Of a stretch of DNA of 64,000 nucleotides, positions 1 to 11,400 are shown in pieces. The first letter of the stretch is position 1. Each line of letters opens with the position of its first letter. The position numbers were made by a program, and so were the translations under genes. The notes beneath the pieces were generated by a model. That model was not told the origin of the DNA, made no database searches, and saw only the letters and a list, made by a program, of their open reading frames with translations. Source of the stretch: Euwallacea fornicatus (taxonomy: Eukaryota; Arthropoda; Insecta; Coleoptera; Curculionidae); assembly GCF_040115645.1 (NCBI RefSeq), contig NC_089550.1:3968001-4032000 (forward strand), read 5' to 3'.

Positions 1-165
1 ACAGTCAGATGAGAAAGTGTTCGTGTTAACGGAAATTGAAAAAAATACCTAGTAAAGTACAGATACACTTCCAGAGAATTAAGAAATCCATGCAGAATGT
101 ATAATAATTTTCCGGATATTTAGCGATAATTTTAAATCATTTACTGAACTTTTCAAGATAATTAC

Positions 166-366
166 CTTTCTGTAAAAGTTCTAAGTGCTCCCACAAGATG
201 TCTCCTACAAAAGCAGGCGCTCGCGCCAAAAAAGCGTCCTTGCCCATCGCACAGATGTCCTTGCCCTTCATTCGAAACTGGTGAAGGGGGCTGCATTCCA
301 GAGAAAACTCCTTGGCTGCCCATTGGAGCCAGTGGGCAACGTGGTTCTCGCTCCATTGACGCGGAT
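166..366 (-). CDS. pnt: pointed (ETS factor), Pointed/SAM domain exon
   Basis: This exon encodes nearly the whole PNT (Pointed, SAM-like) domain, the protein interaction module that docks ERK and co-regulators in ETS1/2 proteins. On the minus strand the acceptor is gtggtttcag|ATCCGCG and the donor is TACAGAAAG|gtaattatc, phase 1 to phase 1, residues 126-192. Visible landmarks are DPRQWSENHVAHWLQWA, KEFSL, MKGKDICAMGKDAFLARAP and GDILWEHLELLQK, which align without gaps to the ETS1/Pointed class rather than the ERG/Ets21C or GABPA classes. An ATG 10 bases inside the intron opens the same frame but is not the true start. The exons for the transactivation region and the ETS DNA-binding domain would lie to the left of the window. 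Confidence 0.96.
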
Positions 367-713
367 CTGAAACCACATTTCCATGCTAGTTACTCTGGAT
401 GGAAGATTAACTTTCTTTGGAGACTTAAAGAAACAATTTTGATTAGATTTTTTAATGTGTTGGCAACGCGAGTGATGCTAATGCCGATTGAAGTCGGCCA
501 TTGTTCTCGACGTTGAGATTTTTGCTTTGATAGGGAGTCGGCCCTCTCGCGGTCCAGTGATCGCCAATTGCAAGCAACACGATTACGCCCACGACCGAGT
601 ACTGCGTCGCGTTTTTATTCAGAGTAACGCTTCGTTTGGCCGACCCATAGACGTGTAAAATCGACTTAAGGTGAGTGGAACCGACAATTCTCGTATAGAA
701 AAAAACTTACAGG

Positions 714-1156
714 TATAATTCAAATCACGTAACTTTTTATTCACGTCACAAAATCTAACGATGGAGAGTCTATTTATATAAAATGACAAGTCATATAAAC
801 TTTATATGCTAAAAAAGAAAAAAATATATATTTGAATGGCCTTAACATAACCCTACTTTTTTACACGGTTGCCGTGTAATTTGTTGACGTGCAGGTTTAT
901 TTTGAAGTTTTAAACCAGTACGTTCTTTATTTAATCAACTTCGGCAGTAAAAGTTTATTGTGTTGAGAATTAAAATAGTGCTCTTGGTCACTTATCATCG
1001 TCGTTATTATTATTGTTGGTATAATGTGCATGTTCTTAAACAATCCTCATAAGGAGCTTGTAGCTTCTATGTTACATATTAATTTTGAAAAGCTGTGGCA
1101 TCACTGTCGATATGAAGCTGATGACGTGTATAAAAAGTTACGGGATTTAAACCTTA
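714..1156 (+). mobile_element. TIR element family 1, copy 1 (MITE-like, 443 bp)
   Basis: This is one of five related copies in the window. Its left end (tataattcaaatcacgtaac) and its right end, read in reverse complement, match the ~36-bp terminal inverted repeat of the family. The interior shares the blocks aatttgttgacgt, gttttaaacc and tattattgttggtataatg with the other copies. It has no coding capacity of its own and is best called a non-autonomous DNA transposon of MITE size. Confidence 0.85.
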
Positions 1157-1361
1157 CTAAGAGATCTGTAATGGATTGTCATTTTTTGAAGAAAAAAATC
1201 GGACTCTTCAAAAGCCTTAACACAGCTCTATTAGGGCTATCAAAAGCAGAATACGCTGTATATACATATGTATGTATTTAATAACATACATGTGTTATAA
1301 TTGCCACAAATTCGAATACTTGGCAGCAGCAGGCACCGATTCTAAATTATGAGAAAGATAG

Positions 1362-1619
1362 TTCACCAAAGACCATGAGTACTACATCATAGATCAAAAC
1401 CATACAGATTGTAGTACATCTTGTCCGACCCTACAAAGACTGACAGAGCTCAAAAAGCCAACAATAAAGCACTGCGTAAAGCAATAACAATTACAAGTGT
1501 CGGAATTGCATGCTGCTACATCGGATAAAAAGAGATTTGCACCAAGCAGCTTAGATCACATTAAAAAAATCATAAAAATTAAGACGCTTGAGATTGAATG
1601 TTTAACTGAGGGAGTTTAA
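1362..1619 (+). pseudogene. unidentified protein-like fragment with one internal stop
   Basis: A plus-strand frame of 86 codons is open except for a TAA at 1,485-1,487 and ends in TAA. Its composition looks coding rather than random. It begins FTKDHEYYIIDQNHTDCSTS, and after the stop reads QLQVSELHAATSDKKRFAPS, then SLDHIKKIIKIKTLEIECL. The pattern of a DH-Y-Y start followed by a charged coiled-coil-like segment recalls the region just after the zinc finger in THAP-domain, transposon-derived proteins, but I see no zinc-finger cysteines and do not assign a family. There is no start codon or clear splice site. It is most likely a decayed fragment of a transposase-like gene. Confidence 0.35.
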
Positions 1620-4600
1620 GACGAACCTCACATGCTAACGCTTAGTTAACAATGGATGAATGTCCAAGAAAAGTTTTTTTATTAAAATAACAAATTACAA
1701 ACTGGTATCGTGTAACTGTAAAGCTGAAATGGAACATGGAGAAGTCTGCATATACTCTGTTGAAAGGTATGATTTTTGCAATGAAAATTTGAGAAAAGTT
1801 TCAAAGGTTTGGTACATATTATTAATAATAACTTGATGTGGATGAATTTATATGAATACACGTAGGCTATATACATATAGAAAAATATTGCCAAACAGGA
1901 AAATAAGCAGACTGTGTGGCAACCCCTCTACAAAAGAGTTTTACCTCTCATTGTCTAACTTTCAATATGGATTCAGTATGACAACCGTATCTTCAAGACT
2001 GATTCTTTACTCCCGCTATCACAGAGATGAGGTAATTGAAATACTTGGGATTTCCTAGGAGTTCTCTTGTTTTCTCTTACATGTTAGTTAAATCTGGTTT
2101 TTGGTGAGTAAACAAACATCTACAACTTTTGTTAAAATTTTCAATTGATTGAGTGAGCTCTAGCGAACAAGTGTACTCTTGTCATTAATAAATATAACTA
2201 TACTGAACATTACAAAAAAAGAGTTTCATAACTTACCGCAGCATGGAAGTCAGCGAGCGTAAAAATTTGTTGCCAACATGAAATTAAAACTGATGGAACT
2301 TTACCGTAATTAGTGGTGCTCCTAGTCATTTTAAGTGATCTTTTATTACAATAAAAATGGAAATCGACCCTCAGAAATGGAATTGGGTCAAAACGGTCTT
2401 TTGTTGCCGTAATCTGACGTTAAATCGTATTTTTTTAGGTCACTGATAATCATGTAGGTAATTAATGTGTATGCTTTTTTATTGTAATTAATTGCATGAT
2501 TCATAGACAATTTGCACTTCTTACTGTAACGTGAGTAATTCATCGGGACAGATTAATATACAAGTTGTCAAACACCTTTGTTGCATTCTGTGTAACTAAT
2601 TGAACACTCCGTTTCGAGGTATTTGTGTTATGGAGTGTCTCGTTACGGAGGAAATTATTATTAAATACCACGTGTATCATTATTTTACAATAATTGTCCA
2701 TAGGGACCGATAAATCAGTCGTAAAGAACGCGAAAAATTCCACGCACTAACAACCACAAAATATTTTTATCAAACTCGCTCTCTACGCTACTGGAGCTAA
2801 TCCACTTGCAAATTACATCTAATTATGATTAATGCCATACGACTCCGTTATCCAGGCGGAGATCAATTTAAAACGCATGGAGTACAGGTTTCATTATGTA
2901 CCATACTTTATCATCGTGCACCCGTTCATATATGAGATATTTTCTATTTTTGTGAAAGCGGGCGGTATTTGAGGGTGGAGGGGGAACGGCGATACCGGAA
3001 ATGATTAAAGTTTCGGGGGGAAAAGAGGAAGTATCCGGCGCTATTGAAAAGCAACAATGTGTAACGATGCTGCATCCGCTATCAATTGTTATTAATGAAA
3101 TCACCTGTACATACACACACAGAGATTTGCTGAAATAAACAGTTATGAACTTTTTGGAAATGCGAAGTTGGAGTTCAGGGCAGGACCAAGAGATTGAAGG
3201 TCGTAGATGTCTTTAATTTTTTTTATATCAACAGCAGATATGTATTTTGAGGGGGGGAGGGTTCAGCTTAGTGGATCGATGTTTTCCCATCTGCGAACCC
3301 GTAAGTTATAAGATACAGTGTATCAATTTACTAAATGGTTGACATTCATTAAAAAAAAAATCGAAAATACAAAATGAATTTTTCGAAATCACTTTCATGA
3401 TTTTTATGAAATTTTATGAATACTATTTGCTGTCAAAGGCACTTTAAGCAGGGCATACTCGAAAATACTAATGTAGATATTATGAAGAAAAAAATATATA
3501 TGCCACTGTCCCCGCCAAAATAACAAATTTTAGTTCAATAGATGCTGAATTTGGAATGAAAAGGCGCCCTTAATTCTTCGTATTAAGACGCATCATTCTC
3601 CATGAAAAAAATTAAAAAAATAATTTTTTGGTAAAATATTGCTTAAGCTTCATGACACTCAGATTTAATCTACCAATTTGATGAGTAGTATATCTGGGTA
3701 AAATTCATTGGGAAAGTGTAATAAATCGTTATTGAATGTGTTTGCGGTCTGTGGTTATCAGAAAAAAAACTATTGTATAAATATCTTCTAATCTCTTCAA
3801 ACAGTGTGATTTGTTGTGTTTGGCTTTTCGAGGATCTTGTTGTTTTTGGAATTAGTCAGACTGACTAACTTTTTCACGTTCATATATGGTATCGTCAGCA
3901 AAGAGAGTAAAAGTTAAACTCCATAAATTGTAATGTATTTCATTCTTTTAACTGACCAAACTGCTAAAGCTTGTGTATCGGTTTTACGGCTGTTCGTTCC
4001 TATTTAGAATAAACTAACACTATGTTATATTTACACGCCTTTTGATCTCTCCCGCTGTAGATGTGCTCGCAATGCGCTACCGCGCTCGTTTAGATGTTCA
4101 TTAATTCACATCAAATATATAAATGCCGCAAAATGACGTTTGCTTTACGAATTTGGTTGGCCACACTATTACACACCACATAATGGCAGTGTTTTCCCCT
4201 CGAACAAAAAATCGCGTCAGCCAAAGTCAAAGCTCATCGTCCATGACGATGGTAGCTCAATTATTGTCTCCTCACACATTATTTTCATAATTTTGCAACA
4301 ACAATACAATAATACAAATGGCTCCGCCATTCTGGGAACACACAAATGCCGCAACGTTTCGAATGCCGGGCATATGCCGTCAGACGTGGCGTGACGTCAA
4401 GTACTCTTACAGTACTGGGTGGTCGAGGTGAATTGTTAATTCAAATAAGTAATAAATTTTTATTACCGTCCATCTGTGATTCAGTATAAAAAAATCAATA
4501 AATTTAATTATTTTTCTAGTAGCTGATAAGCAAATAGAGTTGTTTCAGGCAGCAGTAGTGGAAACTGATATTTTGAAAATTTTGAGAATTAGTTGCAAAT

Positions 4601-5578
4601 ATTAGGAACAATTCCATGCAGACTTTAACAGTCTATTCATGACTGTTATTTACTATAAAATTACATGCGTCAAGGACCTAAAATGTTAATATGAAAAAAA
4701 TCTGATGGGAGTCAGAAATGACTACACAGTGGTCCCATTAAACCTTGTCTTACACAACTCAGTGATTCCAGTTGCCTACCAGCTACACGTTTAATAAGCT
4801 TTAATTACTAGGGGGTATAAACAAATTTTACTGCCAATCGTTCACGCTCCACTGGGTTTTAATTAGTTGGTGGTACTCTGTTCTTTTGGCGTTTATCATC
4901 GGAAGAGATACTTAAGATCAGAGGCGGGTTTGCGGTGGAAAAAGTGCCCGATCGACGGCAATTATTAGCTATAATTAGTCGACCGTCTGTCAGGAATTCA
5001 GTTTTTTGAGGTGTGCATGTGGTACTTTTCTGTACGGCAATATGTTGCTCATCAATACCAACAGGTTGTAATGAAAATCCTTTACGTAAAACTAGCATTT
5101 TCAGGTTAAAAATTGAAAAATTCACCCTTGTATAGGTCTCATCACGACACTTCAGGTTAATTATAACTTTTTTTTAATTAGTAAGATAATATGTGTTAAC
5201 TCAAGCCACTTAAAATTATACATTTCTGAAAGTACCTGGGAAAATCTATTTGTAAACAAACCGCAAGCCGTCACTCGGACCTAACTAAAGACAAGAAATT
5301 TAGTTTTGCATATAATGGCCTTTAACACTTGAAAACCGCCCTTACCTGCGGTGTATTCAAAAATCCTGTCCTATTGAGAAATAACGAAGATTTAATTGCG
5401 GTGGGTCTTTAATCCTTTGGTAAAAGAGGTGTTACCAAAGTTGAAAACTACGGTGATTATAGAAGGTGTTCTGTCGACAATGGAAAATCGATTACTGAGG
5501 GTGTTTCAGATCGAATAATGATTATTGGCCCGAACGTGTCACCTCCGAATGTAGGCAGCTTATGGAAAATAGAATATT

Positions 5579-6078
5579 TTAAAACTTATGAATTCTGTAA
5601 GGTTCTAAGATAAGTTGAAGATGTTTTAACGTTCGAATATCTGAACTGTAAACGATCGCATCGTCTAAATATAGTTTCAAAAATTTATGCAAGTATCCTG
5701 CCAATACTTTATGAGTCATCAAAAAAGTACAAGGTGCATTTTTGACTCCCAAAGACATTAGACGATAATTGTTATAGAAATTCATCGTGAATGCAAGACC
5801 ATTTTTTTATGCAAGCAAGGGATAAGTTCTTATTTGGTAAGTTGAATCGATAGTGATGGCATTTAATTTTCGAAAATCAATGCAGAATCCATGATAAAAA
5901 GTTTTTGATTTATCGACCACTACGATGGGAGAACAGTGGGTAATCGGAGCTACTAGTCTCATATGTAACATAACAACAATTACAAACGTATGTAGCATAT
6001 CAACAATTTGCTGATACAGAGTCTCTCTAGGTGAAACGGGATAAGGTTTTTGCTGAATAATCCTGTCCTCTTTTAATC
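5579..6078 (-). mobile_element. Ty3/gypsy-type reverse transcriptase remnant, internally deleted
   Basis: On the minus strand the sequence reads first the segment just before the RT core (QKPYPVSP), then SPIVVVDKS and FCIDFRKLNAIT, which are typical of Ty3/gypsy RT. After one stop codon near 5,807 the same frame resumes with SLGVKNAPCTF and YLDDAIVYSS, the second holding the catalytic DD pair. Compared with the family, roughly 40 residues are missing between the YPL segment and KNAPCTF, including the first catalytic Asp motif. No LTRs, integrase, RNase H or gag were recognised nearby. It is a dead, partial copy inside a pnt intron. Confidence 0.85.
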
Positions 6079-7434
6079 AAATAACACGCTGAGTCGTATT
6101 AGTGCTAGGTTGACTATCGTGCATCGAAAAAGGATCACTAAACTCCAAATATTTGTATCAATCTTAAGTTCATAATTATATGCGAGATCAATTTTTCCGG
6201 GGGGTCAAAGGTACTGAAAAATTTATCACCTACGTATTAAAATTAAACAGTTTTTCCTGCATACATACATCAGATATATGTACGTATGTCTATCATAAAA
6301 ATTTGGCTTTAAAACTTCAATTTTTTCTTCGTGTCCACTATGCACTCTAGAAAATCAATTACCTTCTGATTAACCTTCAAGAAAGGTGCAGTAATTTCTT
6401 AAAACTGTGCTATTACCTAAAAATTTACTTCAAACACTACCTCATCTATTAAGACTGATACATTTAATCTTAGGCACTGCCTCAAAATCAAATTAAGCTG
6501 CTTATATGACCTGTAAAAATAGAAAATCTGTAGTAGAACGTTCCTCGTCGCTCAGATCGTGAGTCCACTAACGTTCTTATCACTCAATTCCCAATGTCAA
6601 CCGTATCTTAGGCGCAGGTAAAAAAATTCTCTTTTATGGCGGATAAAAAATAACTTAAAAAAAAATAAAGGCAGTGAATGATTTCCCAAACTAACAACGT
6701 TGGGTCGTTGTTTTGCTCTCTCGTAGCTTCAGTAAATGAATGTCTCATTGTTAGCAAAACACCCTGTATAAACTAACTAAACTTTCAACTTTCGGACCAG
6801 AAAAGAATTTCGACCTTACCAACCGATCCTAGACAAGCTCGACAGGCTTAAGGCCGAGGATGGAAGCTGATTAAAATGTAAACGTTGTAGCAGGATCGCC
6901 GCCTTTGAATGCATTTTCAGCTTGTAAAATGTGGCAGTCGTCCGTGATTGTGAAGTTTGTACCTGAATTACTACTATCAGACACTATTAATACCTACAAT
7001 GGTCGCAATAAATGCTACAAAAACTGACCCTGTCCGAGCTTCGGTTCAATCAACTGTAAGTCGGCTAGTTCAAAGGGTCTAGATGTCTAGACACCCCGAA
7101 CCTGGGGGTTTCGCTTCATTATGACACATTTAGAATACTTGCTTGTGACGTTTTCATTATTAAAGCAAAACAGCAAATTAAAAATTGATTACGATTGACT
7201 TGGTTCATGCCAATTTCTTGTTTGTTCGCTTTCAGGCAATTTTATTACCAATAAACGGGGCTCCGATGACAGCTTGTGGTCACAATATTGACCGTTAACG
7301 GCGTGTAAACTGAAGAATGGAGAGGTCTGCGATTTTATCGGATGTTTTTATGATAATACCGGATTCCTTTTAAGAGTTTTAAGTAATGTGCCACACCAAG
7401 ACTCGGCTTCTTTCTATGGATTCGGCCAGTCAAG

Positions 7435-7877
7435 CATTGTTCAAATCACACAACTTTTCATTCACGTCACAAAATGTAACGATTGAGAGTCGCCTTATGT
7501 AAAACGACAAGTCATATAAATTTACTATGTTAAAAAAGAATAAATATATATATTTGAATGTCTAAACATAATCCTTTGCGCTGTTGCTGCTTAATTCGTT
7601 GACGTTTTGGTTTAATTTGGTGTTTTAAACCATTGTGTTCTTTGGTCATCTACTTTGGCGATAAAAATGTGTTCTTTTGAGAACTAAAATAATACTCCTG
7701 GTTATTTACTATCAATATTGTTGTTATTACTGTTGGTATATGCCCAAGTTCTTAAATAATCGCTGTAAGGACCTACACTTGACAAATTCCTGCTACATAT
7801 CAATTTTGAAAAAATGTGGCATCATTGCTGGTAAAAAGCCTGTGGGGTGTATAAAACGTTAAGTGATATGAACCATA
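7435..7877 (+). mobile_element. TIR element family 1, copy 2 (443 bp)
   Basis: This copy is collinear with the one at 714-1,156 and the same length. The left end reads ttgttcaaatcac and the right end gatatgaaccata. Interior blocks (aaaatgtaacgattgagagtcgc, caagttcttaaataatcgc, gtggcatcattgctg) are shared with the other copies. Both copies in this intron have the same orientation, opposite to pnt transcription. Confidence 0.88.
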
Positions 7878-8367
7878 GTTTAATATTTTATGAAATACTC
7901 GTCGAGTTGAAATTTGATATTGAAAATTGAAAATAACGTCGAATGGACGTTAAAAAATGTAGGAAAGTTCTAGATGTCTTGAGGGATCAACGAGGGCAGC
8001 AATTTAAATTTAAACCCTTACTAATGGATATATGTTTCTGAAACTTTAATTTGAGGTCCAAGTTCAGAAACTGGAATGTTCAATGAATGACAAAAATTCA
8101 CGTTTTAATAAATTTTAAATAATTCTAGACGCCTCGGGATGCCGCTGTAGACCTCCAATTGAATAGTAATTTATTTTAATTCAAAAATTAAAGCAATGAA
8201 TTAAACCACTTGAATTGTTAAAGTGCTTCACCATAAAACTATTGACTTGACTTGATATATGCTGTGAAGCTTGATTCGCTTCCAAGTAAGTCACCTAAAA
8301 TACCTTGAAAATCAAGTAAAGTAGTGAATCCTTAATTTTTTCTATATAACTTTAAAATTTCACTTAC

Positions 8368-8484
8368 CTTTGGTTATATTTAGACGGATCTGTTCTTTTT
8401 CCCAAGACGCGAAAGACGCCTTGAGCGCCTCGGCCATGGTCTTGTTGGTGCCCGGTGTCAAAGGGGGCACTTGCGTCGGAATAT
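8368..8484 (-). CDS. pnt: pointed (ETS factor), exon with ERK phosphorylation site
   Basis: This exon carries the most diagnostic part of a Pointed-P2-type protein. On the minus strand it runs from acceptor tattgcag|ATATTCC to donor AACCAAAG|gtaagtg, phase 1 to phase 1, covering residues 87-125. It reads PTQVPPLTPGTNKT, then MAEALKASFASWEKEQIRLN, then ITK. Thr96 in PPLTPGT corresponds to the ERK/Rolled target threonine of Drosophila Pointed-P2 and Thr38 of vertebrate ETS1. The ALKASFASWEKE helix matches the N-terminal extension of the Pointed domain in this subfamily. In Drosophila this segment belongs to the P2-type isoform and is absent from P1, so this gene end should encode the MAPK-regulated isoform. 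It is spliced to the exon at 166-366, where GAT (Asp126) spans the junction. Confidence 0.95.
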
Positions 8485-11400
8485 CTGCAATAAACAGTAA
8501 AAAATTACCCTCGGTATACCAATTAGATCATGTAAAAATTACGGCAAATTGATGTGAGGCGACATATATCAGGAATTCAAGCTTTTAGTCCAGTCATCGC
8601 AGCCCCCACCCTTTCCTAATAATGGACATTTCACGCAATTAGAAGGAATAAATTAAATGACATAATTCCAGACTTTAAACACTGACTTCCGTTGTTCGCG
8701 TAGATGGTCCCGCTTTAAGCCTCATTTTAAGCTTTGGCTTTAAGCTGCAAACATACAGTGACACTTTGATAGCATTACGAGGTTGTGGGTTTATACATAA
8801 ATAAATAAATATGCACTGCATAAATGAATTGACACTTTGGCATCTTCGAGTATAAAGTGCCCGATTTCTGCTTTCATTGGGTGATTATGGGTTTTTCAGT
8901 GGATATGTCGCAGATCTCGGAAGATCATTGTTTTGACTCAGAAAACAGCTGTAAAAATCGATTAGTAATCGCTCTAAATTTATTTCTCCAGCCAGGTGCT
9001 GACTGAATCAACTTTACAGCTTTTCTAATGGCTCCATAAACCCGCCGTTCCATAAAAAAAATTATTTCACGCTGAGAATTAAATCGCTTCTATAAACCTG
9101 ATCCTCATATCCATTACTGATAAATTATATTGAATTTTACAAATTAATTTAAATTGAAATTTATTCATACAAGTAGGGAGTTATTGTTTTAAAGGCGTGA
9201 GTTATCCGCGGGTCGTTTCCGGTCGAGTTCTTCATTGCGTGGAGGAAAATGAACATTTGTCTGTTGGTTAGGCGATAATTGGTTTGATTTTAATGCTAAA
9301 AGTTGTACATAATTCGGTATAAATTTAATTCTGAAATATATTTAAATTTTTATAATTATTATTTGTACACCTCTAAAGACCCATTACAGAGGTCTAAATT
9401 CTCATTTTTAGCCACTGCGAGAATGTATATATGTACATCGTAAATATTGCCAGAGCTATTAGATGAATCAGGTGTTTGTTCTCAACTATTAGGGAAAAAC
9501 GCAGGCATTTTAGCCTTGATCTTACGCAGCCGATACAATCTAACAGACATGCAGAATGTCCAAGGTTAAGGTTAAAAAGCAAAAATTAGACAGCTTAGCT
9601 AGTTTTTGTGTTTTATAATTCCGGATTTCTCCAAAGAAAAAATGATTAAAGATAAGAATGCTCTTTTGCACAGAATTCGATGTAATAACAGTTTGTAAGA
9701 TTTTTTCGATAACATCAAAGGCAACTTCGTTAATCCTCGGTTTTGTTGTTACGGCGACATTATTAAAGAACTAATCAAAATAGTCCATTATTATCCAAGA
9801 GACTCTTGTTTCATATATTTCTCGTTAAACCTCGGCGCCAAAGTTCCAAAAACTTTGACTTAATTTCCGAGCTATTAACTTTCAGTTTTATGTAAAATTA
9901 CACATAACTAAAGCCCCATTGATTTGATTAAGGGTCCAAACTTCAATTTTCGGGTTGTCAGGAGTCCATCAGTCAAGTTGGTGTAATAATATACTACGAA
10001 GATAGGGGTTTCGGATCTTAAATGAGAACATTTTATGCGTATTCTTGATATCTATAGCTATACATTCTGAATATCTAATAGCTCTTCAGTATTATGACAA
10101 AAAATATTACAATATACACAAATTTTAGGCAGTCCAAAATCACTGGAAAATTAATTGAAAATAATCCTCGTTGATCACTATTTACATTCATGGTGTTATG
10201 CAAGCTCTAAAGCAAATGAGTAATTATTTTATTGGGAATCCTAGTTCGATGGAAATAAGCTCGTTAAACCAAATTATAAAAGCATTAGTTGTTCAGTTTC
10301 AATTATTATTCAATATTATATTACATTGTCGCGAGTTCACACAACCTGCTCAATTTGAGTTAATTAAGCATATCATCAGTTTTGTTTTCAATGTTTGATG
10401 TGATTTTTCACCGAAAGCGGATTGTATGTATTATTATTATGTGAGACCTAATTGTGACAGAAATTATAAGATAGTATCAACACAGTGCGCAAATTTTAAC
10501 AAAATCAAATTTAAAGTCTAAAATTGGATCAAGAAAAAGATAACCTATGAATAATTCATACAGTCAGAACTGACACCGAAACGGCACAATCAAAGAGTTT
10601 GAAGTTTGAACAAATAATTAAATATTGGGTAGAGAGAGGCAGACCGACAAAGAACGAAAAACCACACCTAAGCTGTTAATAAAGAAGATAAATTAGAACT
10701 CCATATTATTGTATTGAAATAGTCGGCTTTGGAGGATTTGCATTGGTCCTTCTTCCTTGAAATATTTGTTTCTAATAGTTTTCTACTTCATTGCTTTGAA
10801 AATTACCAAGGAAATGTCGGGTAAAAGAAGGTTTTGGAGGCACTAAATATTTCTATTTTCTTACTTCGAAATCTTCAAGAAAATAGCGTAGAGAGAAGAA
10901 GTACTAAGATTTAGAAAATTTCGCACGTGTTGTTTGTTCTGAACGATTTTTTTCTGTTTTGACTATGAATTCACTATCTCTTAGAACATGTTTCCTATTT
11001 CTATGGAATATTTATTTCCAAACGATCGTCTACTTTTGCACTTGGCCCCAAGGAAATTGTATCAAGAGAAAGGTTTGTGGCTTAGTAGATGTCTTTTTTG
11101 GCATTTGTCAACGTGTTCTGCCCTTTTCTTTTGAAATCTACTTAAAAACAACTTAAGACACAGAAAATTCCTGTTGTGTTATTTATTTAAAACGGTTTTG
11201 TATCTTTTTGCCGAACCAGCTGCTAGCTTTCCGTGTATGTAATTTTAAACCACATTTATTCTAATATGGAAGTTGTCGTTATAGGTAATTGCCTGAAATG
11301 GGCGACTTTTAAAGCTCCGCAACTTTCTCCTTCATCCATGGAAAACTTATATTTTTAAAATGTTTTTGGTTCTCTCCATCCTTGTTCTTTTTCTTTTTGA

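Larger units (their letters stand above)
367..8367 (-). other. pnt intron between the MAPK-site and PNT-domain exons (8.0 kb)
   Basis: The intron is defined by the donor at 8,367 and the acceptor at 367 on the minus strand, both GT-AG and both phase 1. It contains two copies of the ~450-bp TIR element, an unidentified protein-like fragment at 1,362-1,619 and a Ty3/gypsy reverse-transcriptase remnant at about 5,579-6,078. The stretch 480-640 is noticeably richer in CpG than its surroundings, but I see no gene in it. Between 1,620 and 5,570 and between 6,080 and 7,430 I see only AT-rich sequence without recognisable coding structure. Confidence 0.85.

Noticed and set aside
137..376. A self-contained ORF starting at an ATG just before the PNT domain
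   Set aside because: The ATG lies in the intron polypyrimidine/acceptor region (atggtttcag|AT). The conserved frame enters through the splice site, and the last residues after LQK are read from the next intron.
8370..8552. Plus-strand ORF over the pnt MAPK-site exon
   Set aside because: It is the antisense shadow of a confidently identified minus-strand exon.
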